DNA of 64,000 nucleotides from Patagioenas fasciata (GCF_037038585.1 NC_092521.1:103432398-103496397); one strand, 5' to 3'. Counted from the stretch's first letter, positions 47,610 through 60,671 are shown. Numbers and translations: made by a program. The notes: generated from the sequence alone by a model not told the origin.

Positions 47610-50350
47610 ATTAGGGGTTGGGGTTAGGTTTAGATTTGGGGTTAGGTTTAGATTTGGGGCTAGGGGTTGGGGTTAGATTTAGATTTGGGGTTAGGTTTAC
47701 ATTTGGAGTTAGGGGTTGGGGTTAGGTTTAGATTTGGGGTTAGGTTTATATTTGGGGTTAGGGGTTGGGGTTAGGTTTAGATTTGGGGTTAGGTTTAGAT
47801 TTGGGGTTAGGGGTTGGGGTTAGGTTTAGATTTGGGGTTAGGTTTAGATTTGGGGTTAGGGGTTGGGGTTAGGTTTAGATTTGGGGTTAGGTTTAGATTT
47901 GGGGTTAGGGGTTGGGTTTAGGTTTATATTTGGGTTTAGGTTTAAATTTGGGCTTAGGGGTTGGGGTTAGGTTTAGATTTGGGTTTAGGTTTAGATTTGG
48001 GGTTAGGTTTAGATTTGGGGTTAGTTTTAGATTTGGGGTTAGGGGTTGGGGTTAGGTTTAGATTTGGGGTTAGGGGTTGGGGATAGGGGTTGGGGTTATG
48101 GTTTGGGGTTAGGTTTAGATTTGGGGTTAGGTTTAGATTTGGGGTTAGGAGTTGGGGTTAGGTTTAGATTTGGGGTTAGGTTTAGATTTGGGGTTAGGGG
48201 TTGGGTTTAGGTTTAGATTTGGGTTTAGGTTTAAATTGGGGCTTAGGGGTTGGGGTTAGGTTTAGATTTGGGTTTAGGTTTATATGTGGGGTTAGGGGTT
48301 GGGGTTAGGTTTAGATTTGGGGTTGGGTTTAGATTTGGGTTTAGGTTTAGATTTAGGGTTAGGTTTAGATCTGGGGGTAGGGGTTGGGGTTAGGAACTGG
48401 GGTGAGGTTTAGATTTGGGGTTAGTGGTTGGGGCTAGGGGTTGGGGTTAGGTTTAGATTTGGGGTTAGGAGTTGGGGTTAGGGGTTGGGGTTAGGGGTTG
48501 GGGTTAGGTTGAGATTTGGGGTTAGGTTTACATTTGGGGTTAGGGGTTGGGTTTAGGTTTAGATTTGGGTTTAGGGGTTGGGGTTAGGTTTAGATTTGGG
48601 GTTAGGTTTAGATTTGGGGTTAGGTTTAGATTTGGTGTTAGGGGTTGAGGTTAGCTTTAGATTTGGGGTTAGGTTTATATTTGGGGTTGAGGGTTGGGGT
48701 TAGGTTTAGATTTGGGGTTAGGTTTAGATTTAGGGTTAGGTTTTGGGGTTAGGTTTAGATTTGGGGTTAGGTTTAGATTTAGGTTTAGGTGTTGGGGTTA
48801 GGTTTAGATTTGGGGTTAGGTTTAGATTTGGGGTTAGGGGTTGGGGTTAGCTTTAGATTTGGGGTTAGGTTTAGATTTGGGGTTAGGGGTTGGGGTTAGG
48901 TTTAGATTTGGGGTTAGGTTTAGATTTGGGGTTAGGGGTTGGGGTTAGGTTTAGATTTGGGGTTAGGTTTAGATTTGGGGTTAGGGGTTGGGGTTAGGTT
49001 TAGATTTGGGGTTAGGTTTAGATTTGGGTTTAGGAGATGGCGTTAGGTTTAGATTTGGGGTTAGGTTTAGATTTGGGGTTTAGATTTGGGGTTACGTTTA
49101 CATTTGGGTTTAGGTTTGGATTTGGGGTTAGGGGTTGGGGTTAGGGGTTGGGGTTAGGGGTTGGGGTTAGGTTTAGATTTGGGGTTAGGTTTAGATTTGG
49201 GGTTAGGAGTTGGGGTTTGTTTTAGATTTGGTGTTTTGTTTAAATTCAGGGTTAGGGGTTGGGTTTAGGTTTAGATTTGGGGTTAGGGGTTGGGGTTAGG
49301 TTTAGATTTGGGGTTAGGTTTAGATTTGGGGCTAGGGGTTGGGGTTAGATTTAGATTTGGGGTTAGGTTTAGATTTGGGGTTGGGGGTTGGGGTTAGGTT
49401 TAGATTTAGGGTTAGGTTTAGATTTGGGGTTAGGTTTAGATTTGGGGTTAGGGGTTGGGGTTAGGGGTTGGGGTTAGGGTTTGGGGTTAGGTTTAGATTT
49501 GGGGTTAGGTTTAGATTTGGGGTTAGGGTTTGGGGTTAGGTTTAGATTTGGGGTTAGGTTTAGATTTGGGGTTAGGGGTTGGGTTTAGGTTTAGATTTGG
49601 GTTTAGGTTTAAATTTGGGCATAGGGGTTGGGGTTAGGTTTAGATTTGGGTTTAGGTTTAGATTTGGGGTTAGTTTTAGATTTGGGGTTAGGTTTAGATT
49701 TGGGGTTAGGGGTTGGGGTTAGGTTTAGATTTGGGGTTAGGGGTTGGGGTTAGGCGTTGGGGTAAGGGTTTGGGGTTAGGTTTAGATTTGGGGTTAGGGG
49801 TTGGGTTTAGGTTTAGATTTGGGTTTAGGTTTAAATTGGGGCTTAGGGGTTGGGGTTAGGTTTAGATTTGGGTTTAGGTTTAGATTTGGGGTTGGGGGTT
49901 GGGGTTAGGTTTAGATTTGGGGTTAGGTTTAGATTTGGGGTTAGGTTTAGATTTAGGGTTAGGTTTAGATCTGGGGTTAGGGGTTGGGGTTAGGAACTGG
50001 GGTGAGGTTTAGATTTGGGGTTAGTGGTTGGGGTTAGGGGTTGGGGTTAGGTTTAGATTTAGGGTTAGGTTTAGATCTGGGGTTAGGGGTTGGGGTAAGG
50101 GTTTGGGGTTAGGTTTAGATTTGGGGTTAGGGGTTGGGTTTAGGTTTAGATTTGGGTTTAGGTTTAAATTGGGGCTTAGGGGTTGGGGTTAGGTTTAGAT
50201 TTGGGTTTAGGTTTAGATTTGGGGTTGGGGGTTGGGGTTAGGTTTAGATTTGGGGTTAGGGGTTGGGGTTAGGAACTGGGGTGAGGTTTAGATTTGGGGT
50301 TAGGGGTTGGGGTTAGGGGTTGGGGTTTGGGGTTGGGGTTAGGTTTACAT
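47610..50350. repeat. Third relative of the 4.78-kb unit, with a deleted core
   Basis: Rare words match copy 2 of the 4.78-kb unit about 12.7 kb upstream, including GATCTGGGGG (35665 and 48371) and the subtype 4 core (38167 and 50852). Where the upstream units have a subtype 2 core, this one runs straight from the GGGGTTTAGATTT entry word to GGGGTTACGTTTACATTT at about 49087. About 150 bp is missing. Confidence 0.8.
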
Positions 50351-51670
50351 TTGGGGTTAGGTTTAGATTTGGGGTTAGGGGTTGGGGTTAGGTTTAGATT
50401 TGGGGTTAGGTTTACATTTGGGGTTAGGTGTTGGGGTTAGGTTTAGATTTGGGTTTAGGGGTTGGGGTTAGGTTTAGATTTGGGGTTAGGTTTAGATTTG
50501 GGGTTTACATTTGGGGTTAGGTTTAGATTTGGTGTTAGGGATGGGGTTAGGTTTAGATTTGGGGTTAGGTTTAGATTTGGTGTTAGGGGTTGAGGTTAGC
50601 TTTAGATTTGGGGTTAGGTTTAGATTTGGTGTTAGGGGTTGGGGTTAGGTTTAGATTAGGGGTTAGGTTTAGATTTGGTGTTAGGGATGGGGTTAGGTTT
50701 AGATTTGGGGTTAGGTTTAGATTTGGTGTTAGGGGTTGAGGTTAGCTTTAGATTTGGGGTTAGGTTTAGATTTGGTGTTAGGGGTTGGGGTTAGGTTTAG
50801 ATTTGGGGTTAGGTTTCGATTTGGGGTTAGGTTTAGATTTGGGGTTTAGATTTGGGGTTAGGTTTAGATTTGGGGTTAGAAGTTGGGGTTAGGGGTTTGG
50901 GGAGGTTGTTGGGGTTAGGTTTAGATTTGGGGTTAGGGTTTGGGATTAGGGGTTGGGGTCAGGGGTTGGGGTTAGATTTAGATTTGGGGTTAGGTTTACA
51001 TTTGGGGTTAGGTTTAGATTTGGGGTTAAGTTTAGATTTGGGGTTAGGGGTTGGGGTTTGTTTTAGATTTGGGGTTATGTTTAAATTCAGGGTTAGGGCT
51101 TGGGGTTACGTTTAGATTTGTGATTAGGTTTAGATTCGGGGTTAGGGGTTGGGGTTAGGTTTAGATTTGGGGTAGGGTTTAGATTTGGGGTTAGGGGTTG
51201 AGGTTAGGTTTAGATTTAGCGTTAGGTTTAGATTTGGGGTTAGGGGTTGGGGTTAGGTTTAGATTTGGGGTTAGGGCTTGGGGTTAGGTTTAGATTTGGG
51301 GTTAGGTTTAGATTTGGGGTTAGGGCTTGGGGTTAGGGGTTGGGGTTAGGTTAACATTTGGGGTTAGGGGTTGGGGTTCGGGGTTGCGGTTAGGGGTTGG
51401 GGTTAGGTTTATATTTGAGGTTAGGGCTTGGGATTAGGTTTAGACTTGGGGTTAGGTTTAGATTTGGGGTTTAGATTTGGGGTTAGGTTTAGATTTGGGT
51501 TTAGGGGTTGGGGTTAGAGGTTGGGGTTAGGTTTAGATTTGGGGTTAGGGGTTGGGGTTAGGGGTTGGGTTTCGGGGTTTGGGTTAGGGGTTAGGGTTAG
51601 GTTTAGATTTGGTGTTAGGGCTTGGGATTAGGTTTAGATTTGGGGTTAGGTTTAGATTTGGGGTTTAGAT
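50351..51670. repeat. 1320-bp tandem duplication, copy 1
   Basis: A line-by-line comparison with 51671-52990 shows a single difference, T at 51501 against C at 52821. The unit holds a subtype 4 core (50852), an AAATTCAG marker (51088) and a 146-bp internal duplication (GGGATGGGG with A at 50541 and 50687). Confidence 0.95.
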
Positions 51671-52990
51671 TTGGGGTTAGGTTTAGATTTGGGGTTAGGG
51701 GTTGGGGTTAGGTTTAGATTTGGGGTTAGGTTTACATTTGGGGTTAGGTGTTGGGGTTAGGTTTAGATTTGGGTTTAGGGGTTGGGGTTAGGTTTAGATT
51801 TGGGGTTAGGTTTAGATTTGGGGTTTACATTTGGGGTTAGGTTTAGATTTGGTGTTAGGGATGGGGTTAGGTTTAGATTTGGGGTTAGGTTTAGATTTGG
51901 TGTTAGGGGTTGAGGTTAGCTTTAGATTTGGGGTTAGGTTTAGATTTGGTGTTAGGGGTTGGGGTTAGGTTTAGATTAGGGGTTAGGTTTAGATTTGGTG
52001 TTAGGGATGGGGTTAGGTTTAGATTTGGGGTTAGGTTTAGATTTGGTGTTAGGGGTTGAGGTTAGCTTTAGATTTGGGGTTAGGTTTAGATTTGGTGTTA
52101 GGGGTTGGGGTTAGGTTTAGATTTGGGGTTAGGTTTCGATTTGGGGTTAGGTTTAGATTTGGGGTTTAGATTTGGGGTTAGGTTTAGATTTGGGGTTAGA
52201 AGTTGGGGTTAGGGGTTTGGGGAGGTTGTTGGGGTTAGGTTTAGATTTGGGGTTAGGGTTTGGGATTAGGGGTTGGGGTCAGGGGTTGGGGTTAGATTTA
52301 GATTTGGGGTTAGGTTTACATTTGGGGTTAGGTTTAGATTTGGGGTTAAGTTTAGATTTGGGGTTAGGGGTTGGGGTTTGTTTTAGATTTGGGGTTATGT
52401 TTAAATTCAGGGTTAGGGCTTGGGGTTACGTTTAGATTTGTGATTAGGTTTAGATTCGGGGTTAGGGGTTGGGGTTAGGTTTAGATTTGGGGTAGGGTTT
52501 AGATTTGGGGTTAGGGGTTGAGGTTAGGTTTAGATTTAGCGTTAGGTTTAGATTTGGGGTTAGGGGTTGGGGTTAGGTTTAGATTTGGGGTTAGGGCTTG
52601 GGGTTAGGTTTAGATTTGGGGTTAGGTTTAGATTTGGGGTTAGGGCTTGGGGTTAGGGGTTGGGGTTAGGTTAACATTTGGGGTTAGGGGTTGGGGTTCG
52701 GGGTTGCGGTTAGGGGTTGGGGTTAGGTTTATATTTGAGGTTAGGGCTTGGGATTAGGTTTAGACTTGGGGTTAGGTTTAGATTTGGGGTTTAGATTTGG
52801 GGTTAGGTTTAGATTTGGGTCTAGGGGTTGGGGTTAGAGGTTGGGGTTAGGTTTAGATTTGGGGTTAGGGGTTGGGGTTAGGGGTTGGGTTTCGGGGTTT
52901 GGGTTAGGGGTTAGGGTTAGGTTTAGATTTGGTGTTAGGGCTTGGGATTAGGTTTAGATTTGGGGTTAGGTTTAGATTTGGGGTTTAGAT
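51671..52990. repeat. 1320-bp tandem duplication, copy 2
   Basis: Identical to 50351-51670 apart from C at 52821. The match runs on to about 53013 before the two flanks part (GGGGTTAGG in one, GGGTTTAGG in the other). Such identity in a substitution-rich array marks a recent event, or a possible assembly duplication. Confidence 0.95.
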
Positions 52991-53740
52991 TTGGGGTTAG
53001 GTTTAGATTTGGGTTTAGGGGTTGGGGTTAGAGGTTGGGGTTAGGTTTAGATTTGGGGTTAGGGGTTGGGGTTAGGGGTTGGGTTTAGGGGTTGGGGTTA
53101 GGTTTAGATTTGGGATTAGGGGTTGAGGTTAGGTTTAGATTTGGGGTTAGGTTTAGATTTGGGGTTAGGGGTTGGGGTTAGGTTTAGATTTGGGGTTATG
53201 TTTAGATTTGGGGTTAGGGGTTGGGGTTAGGTTTAGATTTGGGGTTAGGTTTCTATTTGGGGTTAGGGGTTGGGGTTAGGTTTAGATTTGGGGATAGGTT
53301 TAGATTTGGGGTTAGGGGTTGGGGTTAGGTTTAGATTTGGGGTTAGGTTTAGATTTGGGGTTAGGGGTTGGGGTTAGGTTTATATTTGGGGTTAGGTTTA
53401 TATTTGGCGTTAAGGGTTGGGTTTAGGTTTAGATTTGGGGTTAGGTTTAGATTTAGGGTTAGGGGTTGGGGTTAGGTTTAGATTTGGGGTTAGGTTTAGA
53501 TTTGGGTTTAGGTGTTGCGGTTAGGTTTAGATTTGGGGTTAGGTTTAGATTTGGGGTTAGGGGTTGGGGTTAGGTTTAGATTTGGGGTTAGGTTTAGATT
53601 TGGGGTTAGGGGTTGGGTTAGGTTTAGATTTGGGGTTCGGTTTAGATTTGGGGTTAGGGGTTGGGGTTAGGTTTAGATTTGGGGTTAGTTTTTGATTTGG
53701 GGTTAGGGGTTGGGGTTAGGTTTAGATTTGGGGTTAGGGG
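51720..53740. repeat. 2176-bp duplication, copy 1 (overlaps the 1320-bp copy 2)
   Basis: Core 52172 and core 54348, the GGGATTAGGGG word (A at 53115 and 55291) and the GTTTTTGAT word (G at 53694 and 55870) are all 2176 bp apart. A short insert of 13-mer-rich sequence at 53741-53900 separates the copies. Confidence 0.87.
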
Positions 53741-53895
53741 TTGGGGTTAGGAACTGGGGTGAGGTTTAGATTTGGCGTTAGGGGTTGGGGTTAGGGGTTG
53801 GGGTTTGGGGTTGGGGTTAGGTTTAGATTTGGGGTTAGGTTTAGATTTGGGGTTAAGGGTTGGGGTTAGGTTTAGATTTGGGGTTAGGTTTACAT

Positions 53896-55916
53896 TTGGG
53901 GTTAGGTTTACATTTGGGGTTAGGTGTTGGGGTTAGGTTTAGATTTGGGTTTAGGGGTTGGGGTTAGGTTTAGATTTGGGGTTAGGTTTAGATTTGGGGT
54001 TTACATTTGGGGTTAGGTTTAGATTTGGTGTTAGGGATGGGGTTAGGTTTAGATTTGGGGTTAGGTTTAGATTTGGTGTTAGGGGTTGAGGTTAGCTTGA
54101 GATTTGGGGTTAGGTTTAGATTTGGTGTTAGGGGTTGGGGTTAGGTTTAGATTAGGGGTTAGGTTTAGATTTGGTGTTAGGGATGGGGTTAGGTTTAGAG
54201 TTGGGGTTAGGTTTAGATTTGGTGTTAGGGGTTGAGGTTAGCTTTAGATTTGGGGTTAGGTTTAGATTTGGTGTTAGGGGTTGGGGTTAGGTTTAGATTT
54301 GGGGTTAGGTTTCGATTTGGGGTTAGGTTTAGATTTGGGGTTTAGATTTGGGGTTAGGTTTAGATTTGGGGTTAGAAGTTGGGGTTAGGGGTTTGGGGAG
54401 GTTGTTGGGGTTAGGTTTAGATTTGGGGTTAGGGTTTGGGATTAGGGGTTGGGGTCAGGGGTTGGGGTTAGCTTTAGATTTGGGGTTAGGTTTACATTTG
54501 GGGTTAGGTTTAGATTTGGGGTTAAGTTTATATTTGGGGTTAGGGGTTGGGGTTTGTTTTAGATTTGGGGTTATGTTTAAATTCAGGGTTAGGGCTTGGG
54601 GTTACGTTTAGATTTGTGATTAGGTTTAGATTCGGGGTTAGGGGTTGGGGTTAGGTTTAGATTTGGGGTAGGGTTTAGATTTGGGGTTAGGGGTTGAGGT
54701 TAGGTTTAGATTTAGCGTTAGGTTTAGATTTGGGGTTAGGGGTTGGGGTTAGGTTTAGATTTGGGGTTAGAGCTTGGGGTTAGGTTTAGATTTGGGGTTA
54801 GGTTTAGATTTGGGGTTAGGGGTTGGGGTTAGGGGTTGGGGTTAGGTTAACATTTGGGGTTAGGGGTTGGGGTTCGGGGTTGCGGTTAGGGGTTGGGGTT
54901 AGGTTTATATTTGAGGTTAGGGCTTGGGATTAGGTTTAGACTTGGGGTTAGGTTTAGATTTGGGGTTTAGATTTGGGGTTAGGTTTAGATTTGGGTTTAG
55001 GGGTTGGGGTTAGAGGTTGGGGTTAGGTTTAGATTTGGGGTTAGGGGTTGGGGTTAGGGGTTGGGTTTCGGGGTTGGGGTTAGGGGTTAGGGTTAGGTTT
55101 AGATTTGGTGTTAGGGCTTGGGATTAGGTTTAGATTTGGGGTTAGGTTTAGATTTGGGGTTTAGATTTGGGGTTAGGTTTAGATTTGGGTTTAGGGGTTG
55201 GGGTTAGAGGTTGGGGTTAGGTTTAGATTTGGGGTTAGGGGTTGGGGTTAGGGGTTGGGTTTAGGGGTTGGGGTTAGGTTTAGATTTGGGATTAGGGGTT
55301 GAGGTTAGGTTTAGATTTGGGGTTAGGTTTAGATTTGGGGTTAGGGGTTGGGGTTAGGTTTAGATTTGGGGTTATGTTTAGATTTGGGGTTAGGGGTTGG
55401 GGTTAGGTTTAGATTTGGGGTTAGGTTTCTATTTGGGGTTAGGGGTTGGGGTTAGGTTTAGATTTGGGGATAGGTTTAGATTTGGGGTTAGGGGTTGGGG
55501 TTAGGTTTAGATTTGGGGTTAGGTTTAGATTTGGGGTTAGGGGTTGGGGTTAGGTTTATATTTGGGGTTAGGTTTATATTTGGCGTTAAGGGTTGGGTTT
55601 AGGTTTAGATTTGGGGTTAGGTTTAGATTTAGGGTTAGGGGTTGGGGTTAGGTTTAGATTTGGGGTTAGGTTTAGATTTGGGTTTAGGTGTTGCGGTTAG
55701 GTTTAGATTTGGGGTTAGGTTTAGATTTGGGGTTAGGGGTTGGGGTTAGGTTTAGATTTGGGGTTAGGTTTAGATTTGGGGTTAGGGGTTGGGTTAGGTT
55801 TAGATTTGGGGTTCGGTTTAGATTTGGGGTTAGGGGTTGGGGTTAGGTTTAGATTTGGGGTTAGTTTTTGATTTGGGGTTAGGGGTTGGGGTTAGGTTTA
55901 GATTTGGAGTTAGGGT
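53896..55916. repeat. 2176-bp duplication, copy 2
   Basis: Copy 2 keeps marker order and spacing and differs by point changes, for example AGCTTGAG near 54096 and AGAGTTGGGG near 54198. It has the 146-bp internal duplication (A at 54037 and 54183), as does copy 1. Confidence 0.87.
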
Positions 55917-57242
55917 TTGGGGTTAGGGGTTGAGGTTAGGTTTAGATTTGGGGTTAGGGTTTGGGGTTAGGGGTTGGGGTTAGGTTTAGATTTGGGGTTA
56001 GGGCTTGGGGTTAGGTTTAGATTTTGGGTTAGGGTTTGGGGTTAGGGGTTGGGGTTAGGTTTAGATTTGGGGTTAGGGCTTGGAATTAGGTTTAGATTTG
56101 GGTTTAGGGGTTGGGGTTAGGGGTTGGGGTTAGGTTTAGATTTGGGGTTAGGGGTTGGGATTAGGGGTTGGGGTTAGGGGTTGGGGTTAGAGGTTGGGGT
56201 TAGGTTTAGATTTGGGGTTAGGTTTCGATTTGGGGTTAGGGGTTGGGGTTAGGTTTAGATTTGGGGTTAGGTTTAGATTTGGGGTTAGGGGTTGGGGTTA
56301 GGGGTTGGGTTAGGTTTAGATTTGGGGTTAGGGCTTGGGGTTAGGTTTAGATTTGGGGTTAGGTTTAGATTTGGGGTTAGGGGTTGGGGTTAGAGGTTGG
56401 GGTTAGGTTTAGATTTGGGGTTAGGGGTTGGGGTTAGGTTTAGATTTGGGGTTAGGGGTTGGGGTTAGAGGTTGGGGTTAGGTTTGGATTTGGGGTTAGG
56501 GGTTGGGGTTAGGGGTTGGGTTTAGGGGTTGGGGTTAGGTTTAGATTTGGGATTAGGGGTTGAGGTTAGGTTTAGATTTGGGGTTAGGTTTATATTTGGG
56601 GTTAGGGGTTGGGGTTAGGTTTAGATTTGGGGTTAGGTTTATATTTGAGGTTAGGGGTTGGGGTTAGGTTTAGATTTGGGGTTAGGTTTCTATTTGGGGT
56701 TAGGGGTTGGGGTTAGGTTTAGATTTGGGGATAGGTTTAGATTTGGGGTTAGGTGTTGGGGTTAGGTTTAGATTTGTGGTTAGGTTTAGATTTGGGTATA
56801 GGTTTAGATTTGGGGTTAGGGGTTGAGGTTAGGTTTAGATTTGGGGTTAGGTTTAGATTTGGGGTTAGGGGTTGGGGTTAGGTTTAGATTTGGGTTTAGG
56901 GGTTGGGGTTAGGTTTAGATTTGGGGTTAGGTTTGGATTTTGGGGTTAGGTTTAGATTTGGTGTTAGGGGTTGGGGTTAGGTTTAGATTAGGGGTTAGGT
57001 TTAGATTTGGTGTTAGGGATGGGGTTAGGTTTAGATTTGGGGTTAGGTTTAGATTTGGTGTTAGGGGTTGAGGTTAGCTTTAGATTTGGGGTTAGGTTTA
57101 GATTTGGTGTTACGGTTTGGGGTTAGGTTTAGATTTGGGGTTAGGTTTCGATTTGGGGTTAGGTTTAGATTTGGGGTTTAGATTTGGGGTTAGGTTTAGA
57201 TTTGGGGTTAGAAGTTGGGGTTAGGGGTTTGGGGAGGTTGTT
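55917..57242. repeat. Transition block, partly shared with 39.7-40.1 kb, leading to a subtype 4 core
   Basis: The first 400 bp match 39.72-40.1 kb (AGATTTTGGG word at 56021). Then come runs of 13-mers, GGGGATAGG words near 56729 and, near 57020, only the second half of the segment that is doubled by 146 bp elsewhere. The subtype 4 core begins at 57184. Confidence 0.75.
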
Positions 57243-60200
57243 GGGGTTAGGTTTAGATTTGGGGTTAGGGTTTGGGATTAGGGGTTGGGGTCAGGGGTTG
57301 GGGTTAGCTTTAGATTTGGGGTTAGGTTTACATTTGGGGTTAGGTTTAGATTTGGGGTTAAGTTTAGATTTGGGGTTAGGGGTTGGGGTTTGTTTTAGAT
57401 TTGGGTTATGTTTAAATTCAGGGTTAGGGCTTGGGGTTACGTTTAGATTTGTGATTAGGTTTAGATTCGGGGTTAGGGGTTGGGGTTAGGTTTAGATTTG
57501 GGGTAGGGTTTAGATTTGGGGTTAGGGGTTGAGGTTAGGTTTAGATTTAGCGTTAGGTTTAGATTTGGGCTTAGGGGTTGGGGTTAGGGGTTGGGGTTAG
57601 GTTTAGATTTGGGGTCAGGGGTTGGGGTTCGGGGTTGGGGTTAGGGGTTGGGGTTAGGTTTAGATTTGAGGTTAGGGCTTGGGATTAGGTTTAGATTTGG
57701 GGTTAGGTTTAGATTTGGGGTTTAGATTTGGGGTTAGGTTTAGATTTGGGTTTAGGGGTTGGAGTTAGAGGTTGGGGTTAGGTTTAGATTTGGGGTTAGG
57801 GGTTGGGGTTAGGGGTTGGGTTTCGGGGTTGGGGTTAGGGGTTGGGGTTAGGTTTAGATTTGGTGTTAGGGCTTGGGATTAGGTTTAGATTTGGGGTTAG
57901 GTTTAGATTTGGGGTTTAGATTTGGGGTTAGGTTTAGATTTGGGTTTAGGGGTTGGGGTTAGAGGTTGGGGTTAGGTTTAGATTTGGGGTTAGGAGTTGG
58001 GGTTAGGGGTTGGTTTTAGGGGTTGGGGTTAGGTTTAGATTTGGGATTAGGGGTTGAGGTTAGGTTTAGATTTGGGGTTAGGTTTAGATTTGGGGTTAGG
58101 GGTTGGGGTTAGGTTTAGATTTGGGGTTATGTTTAGATTTGGGGTTAGGGGTTGGGGTTAGGTTTAGATTTGGGGTTAGGTTTCTATTTGGGGTTAGGGG
58201 TTGGGGTTAGGTTTAGATTTGGGGATAGGTTTAGATTTGGGGTTAGGGGTTGGGGTTAGGTTTATATTTGGGGTTAGGTTTAGATTTGGGCTTAGGAGTT
58301 GGGGTTAGGTTTATATTTGGGGTTAGGTTTATATTTGGCGTTAAGGGTTGGGGTTAGGTTTAGATTTGGGGTTAGGTTTAGATTTAGGGTTAGGGGTTGG
58401 GGTTAGGTTTAGATTTGGGGTTAGATTTAGATTTGGGTTTAGGTGTTGCGGTTAGGTTTAGATTTGGGGTTAGGTTTAGATTTGGGGTTAGGGGTTGGGG
58501 TTAGGTTTAGATTTGGGGTTAGGTTTAGATTTGGGGTTAGGGGTTGGGTTAGGTTTAGATTTGGGGTTAGGTTTAGATTTGGGGTTAGGGGTTGGGGTTA
58601 GGTTTAGATTTGGGGTTAGTTTTTGATTTGGGGTTAGGGGTTGGGGTTAGGTTTAGATTTGGGGTTAATGTTTGGGGTTAGGGGTTGAGGTTAGGTTTAG
58701 ATTTGGGGTTAGGGTTTGGGGTTAGGGGTTGGGGTTAGGTTTAGATTTGGGGTTAGGGCTTGGGGTTAGGTTTAGATTTTGGGTTAGGGTTTGGGGTTAG
58801 GGGTTGGGGTTAGGTTTAGATTTGGGGTTAGGGCTTGGGATTAGGTTTAGATTTGGGTTTAGGGGTTGGGGTTAGGGGTTGGGGTTAGGTTTAGATTTGG
58901 GGTTAGGGGTTGGGATTAGGGGTTGGGGTTAGGGGTTGGGGTTAGAGGTTGGGGTTAGGTTTAGATTTGGGGTTAGGTTTCGATTTGGGGTTAGGGGTTG
59001 GGGTTAGGTTTAGATTTGGGGTTAGGTTTAGATTTGGGGTTAGGGGTTGGGGTTAGGGGTTGGGTTAGGTTTAGATTTGGGGTTAGGGCTTGGGGTTAGG
59101 TTTAGATTTGGGGTTAGGTTTAGATTTGGGGTTAGGGGTTGGGGTTAGGTTTAGATTTGGGGTTAGGTTTAGATTTGGGGTTAGGGGTTGGGGTTAGGTT
59201 TAGATTTGGGGTTAGGGGTTGGGGTTAGAGGTTGGGGTTAGGTTTGGATTTGGGGTTAGGGGTTGGGGTTAGGTTTGGGGTTAGGGGTTGGGGTTAGGTT
59301 TAGATTTGGGATTAGGGGTTGAGGTTAGGTTTAGATTTGGGGTTAGGTTTAGATTTGGGGTTAGGGGTTGGGGTTAGGTTTAGATTTGGGGATAGGTTTA
59401 GATTTGGGGTTAGGTGTTGGGGTTAGGTTTAGATTTGTGGTTAGGTTTAGATTTGGGTATAGGTTTAGATTTGGGGTTAGGGGTTGAGGTTAGGTTTAGA
59501 TTTGGGGTTAGGTTTAGATTTGGGGTTAGGGGTTGGGGTTAGGTTTAGATTTGGGGTTAGGTTTAGATTTGGGGTTAGGGGTTGAGGTTAGGTTTAGATT
59601 TGGGTTTAGGGGTTGGGGTTAGGTTTAGATTTGGGGTTAGGTTTAGATTTTGGGGTTAGGTTTAGATTTGGGGTTAGGGGTTGGGGTAAGGGATTTGGGT
59701 TAGGGGTTGGGATTAGGTTTAGATTTGGGGTTAGGTTTAGATTTGGGGTTTAGATTTGGGGTTAGGTTTAGATTTGGGCTTAGGGGTTGGGGTTAGGTTT
59801 AGATTTGGGGTTAGGGGTTGAGGTTAGGTTTAGATTTGGGGTTAGGGGTTGGGGTTAGGTTTAGATTTGGGGTTAGGTTTAGATTTGGGTTTAGGGGTTG
59901 GGGTTAGGTTTAGATTTGGGGTTAGGGGTTGGGGTTAGGGGTTGGGGTTAGGTTTAGATTTGCGGTTAGGGGTTGGGGTTAGGTTTAGATTTGGGCTTAG
60001 GGGTTGGGGTTAGGGGTTGGGGTTAGGTTTAGATTTGGGGTTAGGGTTAGATTTGGGGTTAGGGGTTGGGGTTGGTTTAGATTTGGGGTTAGGTTTATAT
60101 CGGGGGTTAGGGGTTGGGGTTATGTTTAGATTTGGGGTTAGGTTTCTATTTGGGGTTAGAGGTTGGGGTTAGGTTTAGATTTGGGGTTAGGTTTAGATTT

Positions 60201-60671
60201 GGGGTTAGGAGTTGGGGTTAGGTTTAGATTTGGGGTTTGGTTTAGATCTGGGGTTAGGGGTTGGGGTTATGTTTAGATTTGGGTATAGGTTTAGATTTGG
60301 GGTTAGGGGTTGGGGTTAGGTTTAGATTTGGGGTTAGGGGTTGGGGTTAGAGGTTGGGGTTAGGTTTCTATTTGGGGTTAGGTTTATATTTGGGGTTAAG
60401 GGTTGGGGTTAGGTTTAGATTTGGGGTTAGGTTTAGATTTAGGGTTAGGTTTTTGGGATTAGGTTTAGATTTGGGGTTAGGTTTAGATTTGGGGTTAGGG
60501 GTTGGGGTTAGGAACTGGGGTGAGGTTTAGATTTGGGGTTAGTGGTTGGGGTTAGGGGTTGGGGTTAGGTTTAGATTTGGGGTTAGGCGTTGGGGTTAGG
60601 GGTTGGGGTTAGGTTTAGATTTGGGGTTAGGTTTAGATTTGGGGTTAGGGGTTGGGGTTAGGTTTAGATTT
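57243..60671. repeat. 3429-bp higher-order unit, copy 1
   Basis: Every rare word I followed recurs exactly 3429 bp on: AAATTCAG (57419 and 60848), GTTTTTGAT (58625 and 62054), AGATTTTGGG (58776 and 62205) and TTTGCGG (59962 and 63391). A constant offset over more than 3.3 kb means no net indel between copies. One difference found is G at 58086 against T at 61515. Confidence 0.93.

Noticed and set aside
57184..57489. Longest open frame (101 codons) as a small protein gene
   Set aside because: It starts at TTG, is a low-complexity GLGLDL/GVRFRF repeat, recurs in every core with indels that shift the frame, and has no separate coding signal. It follows from the 18-bp period.
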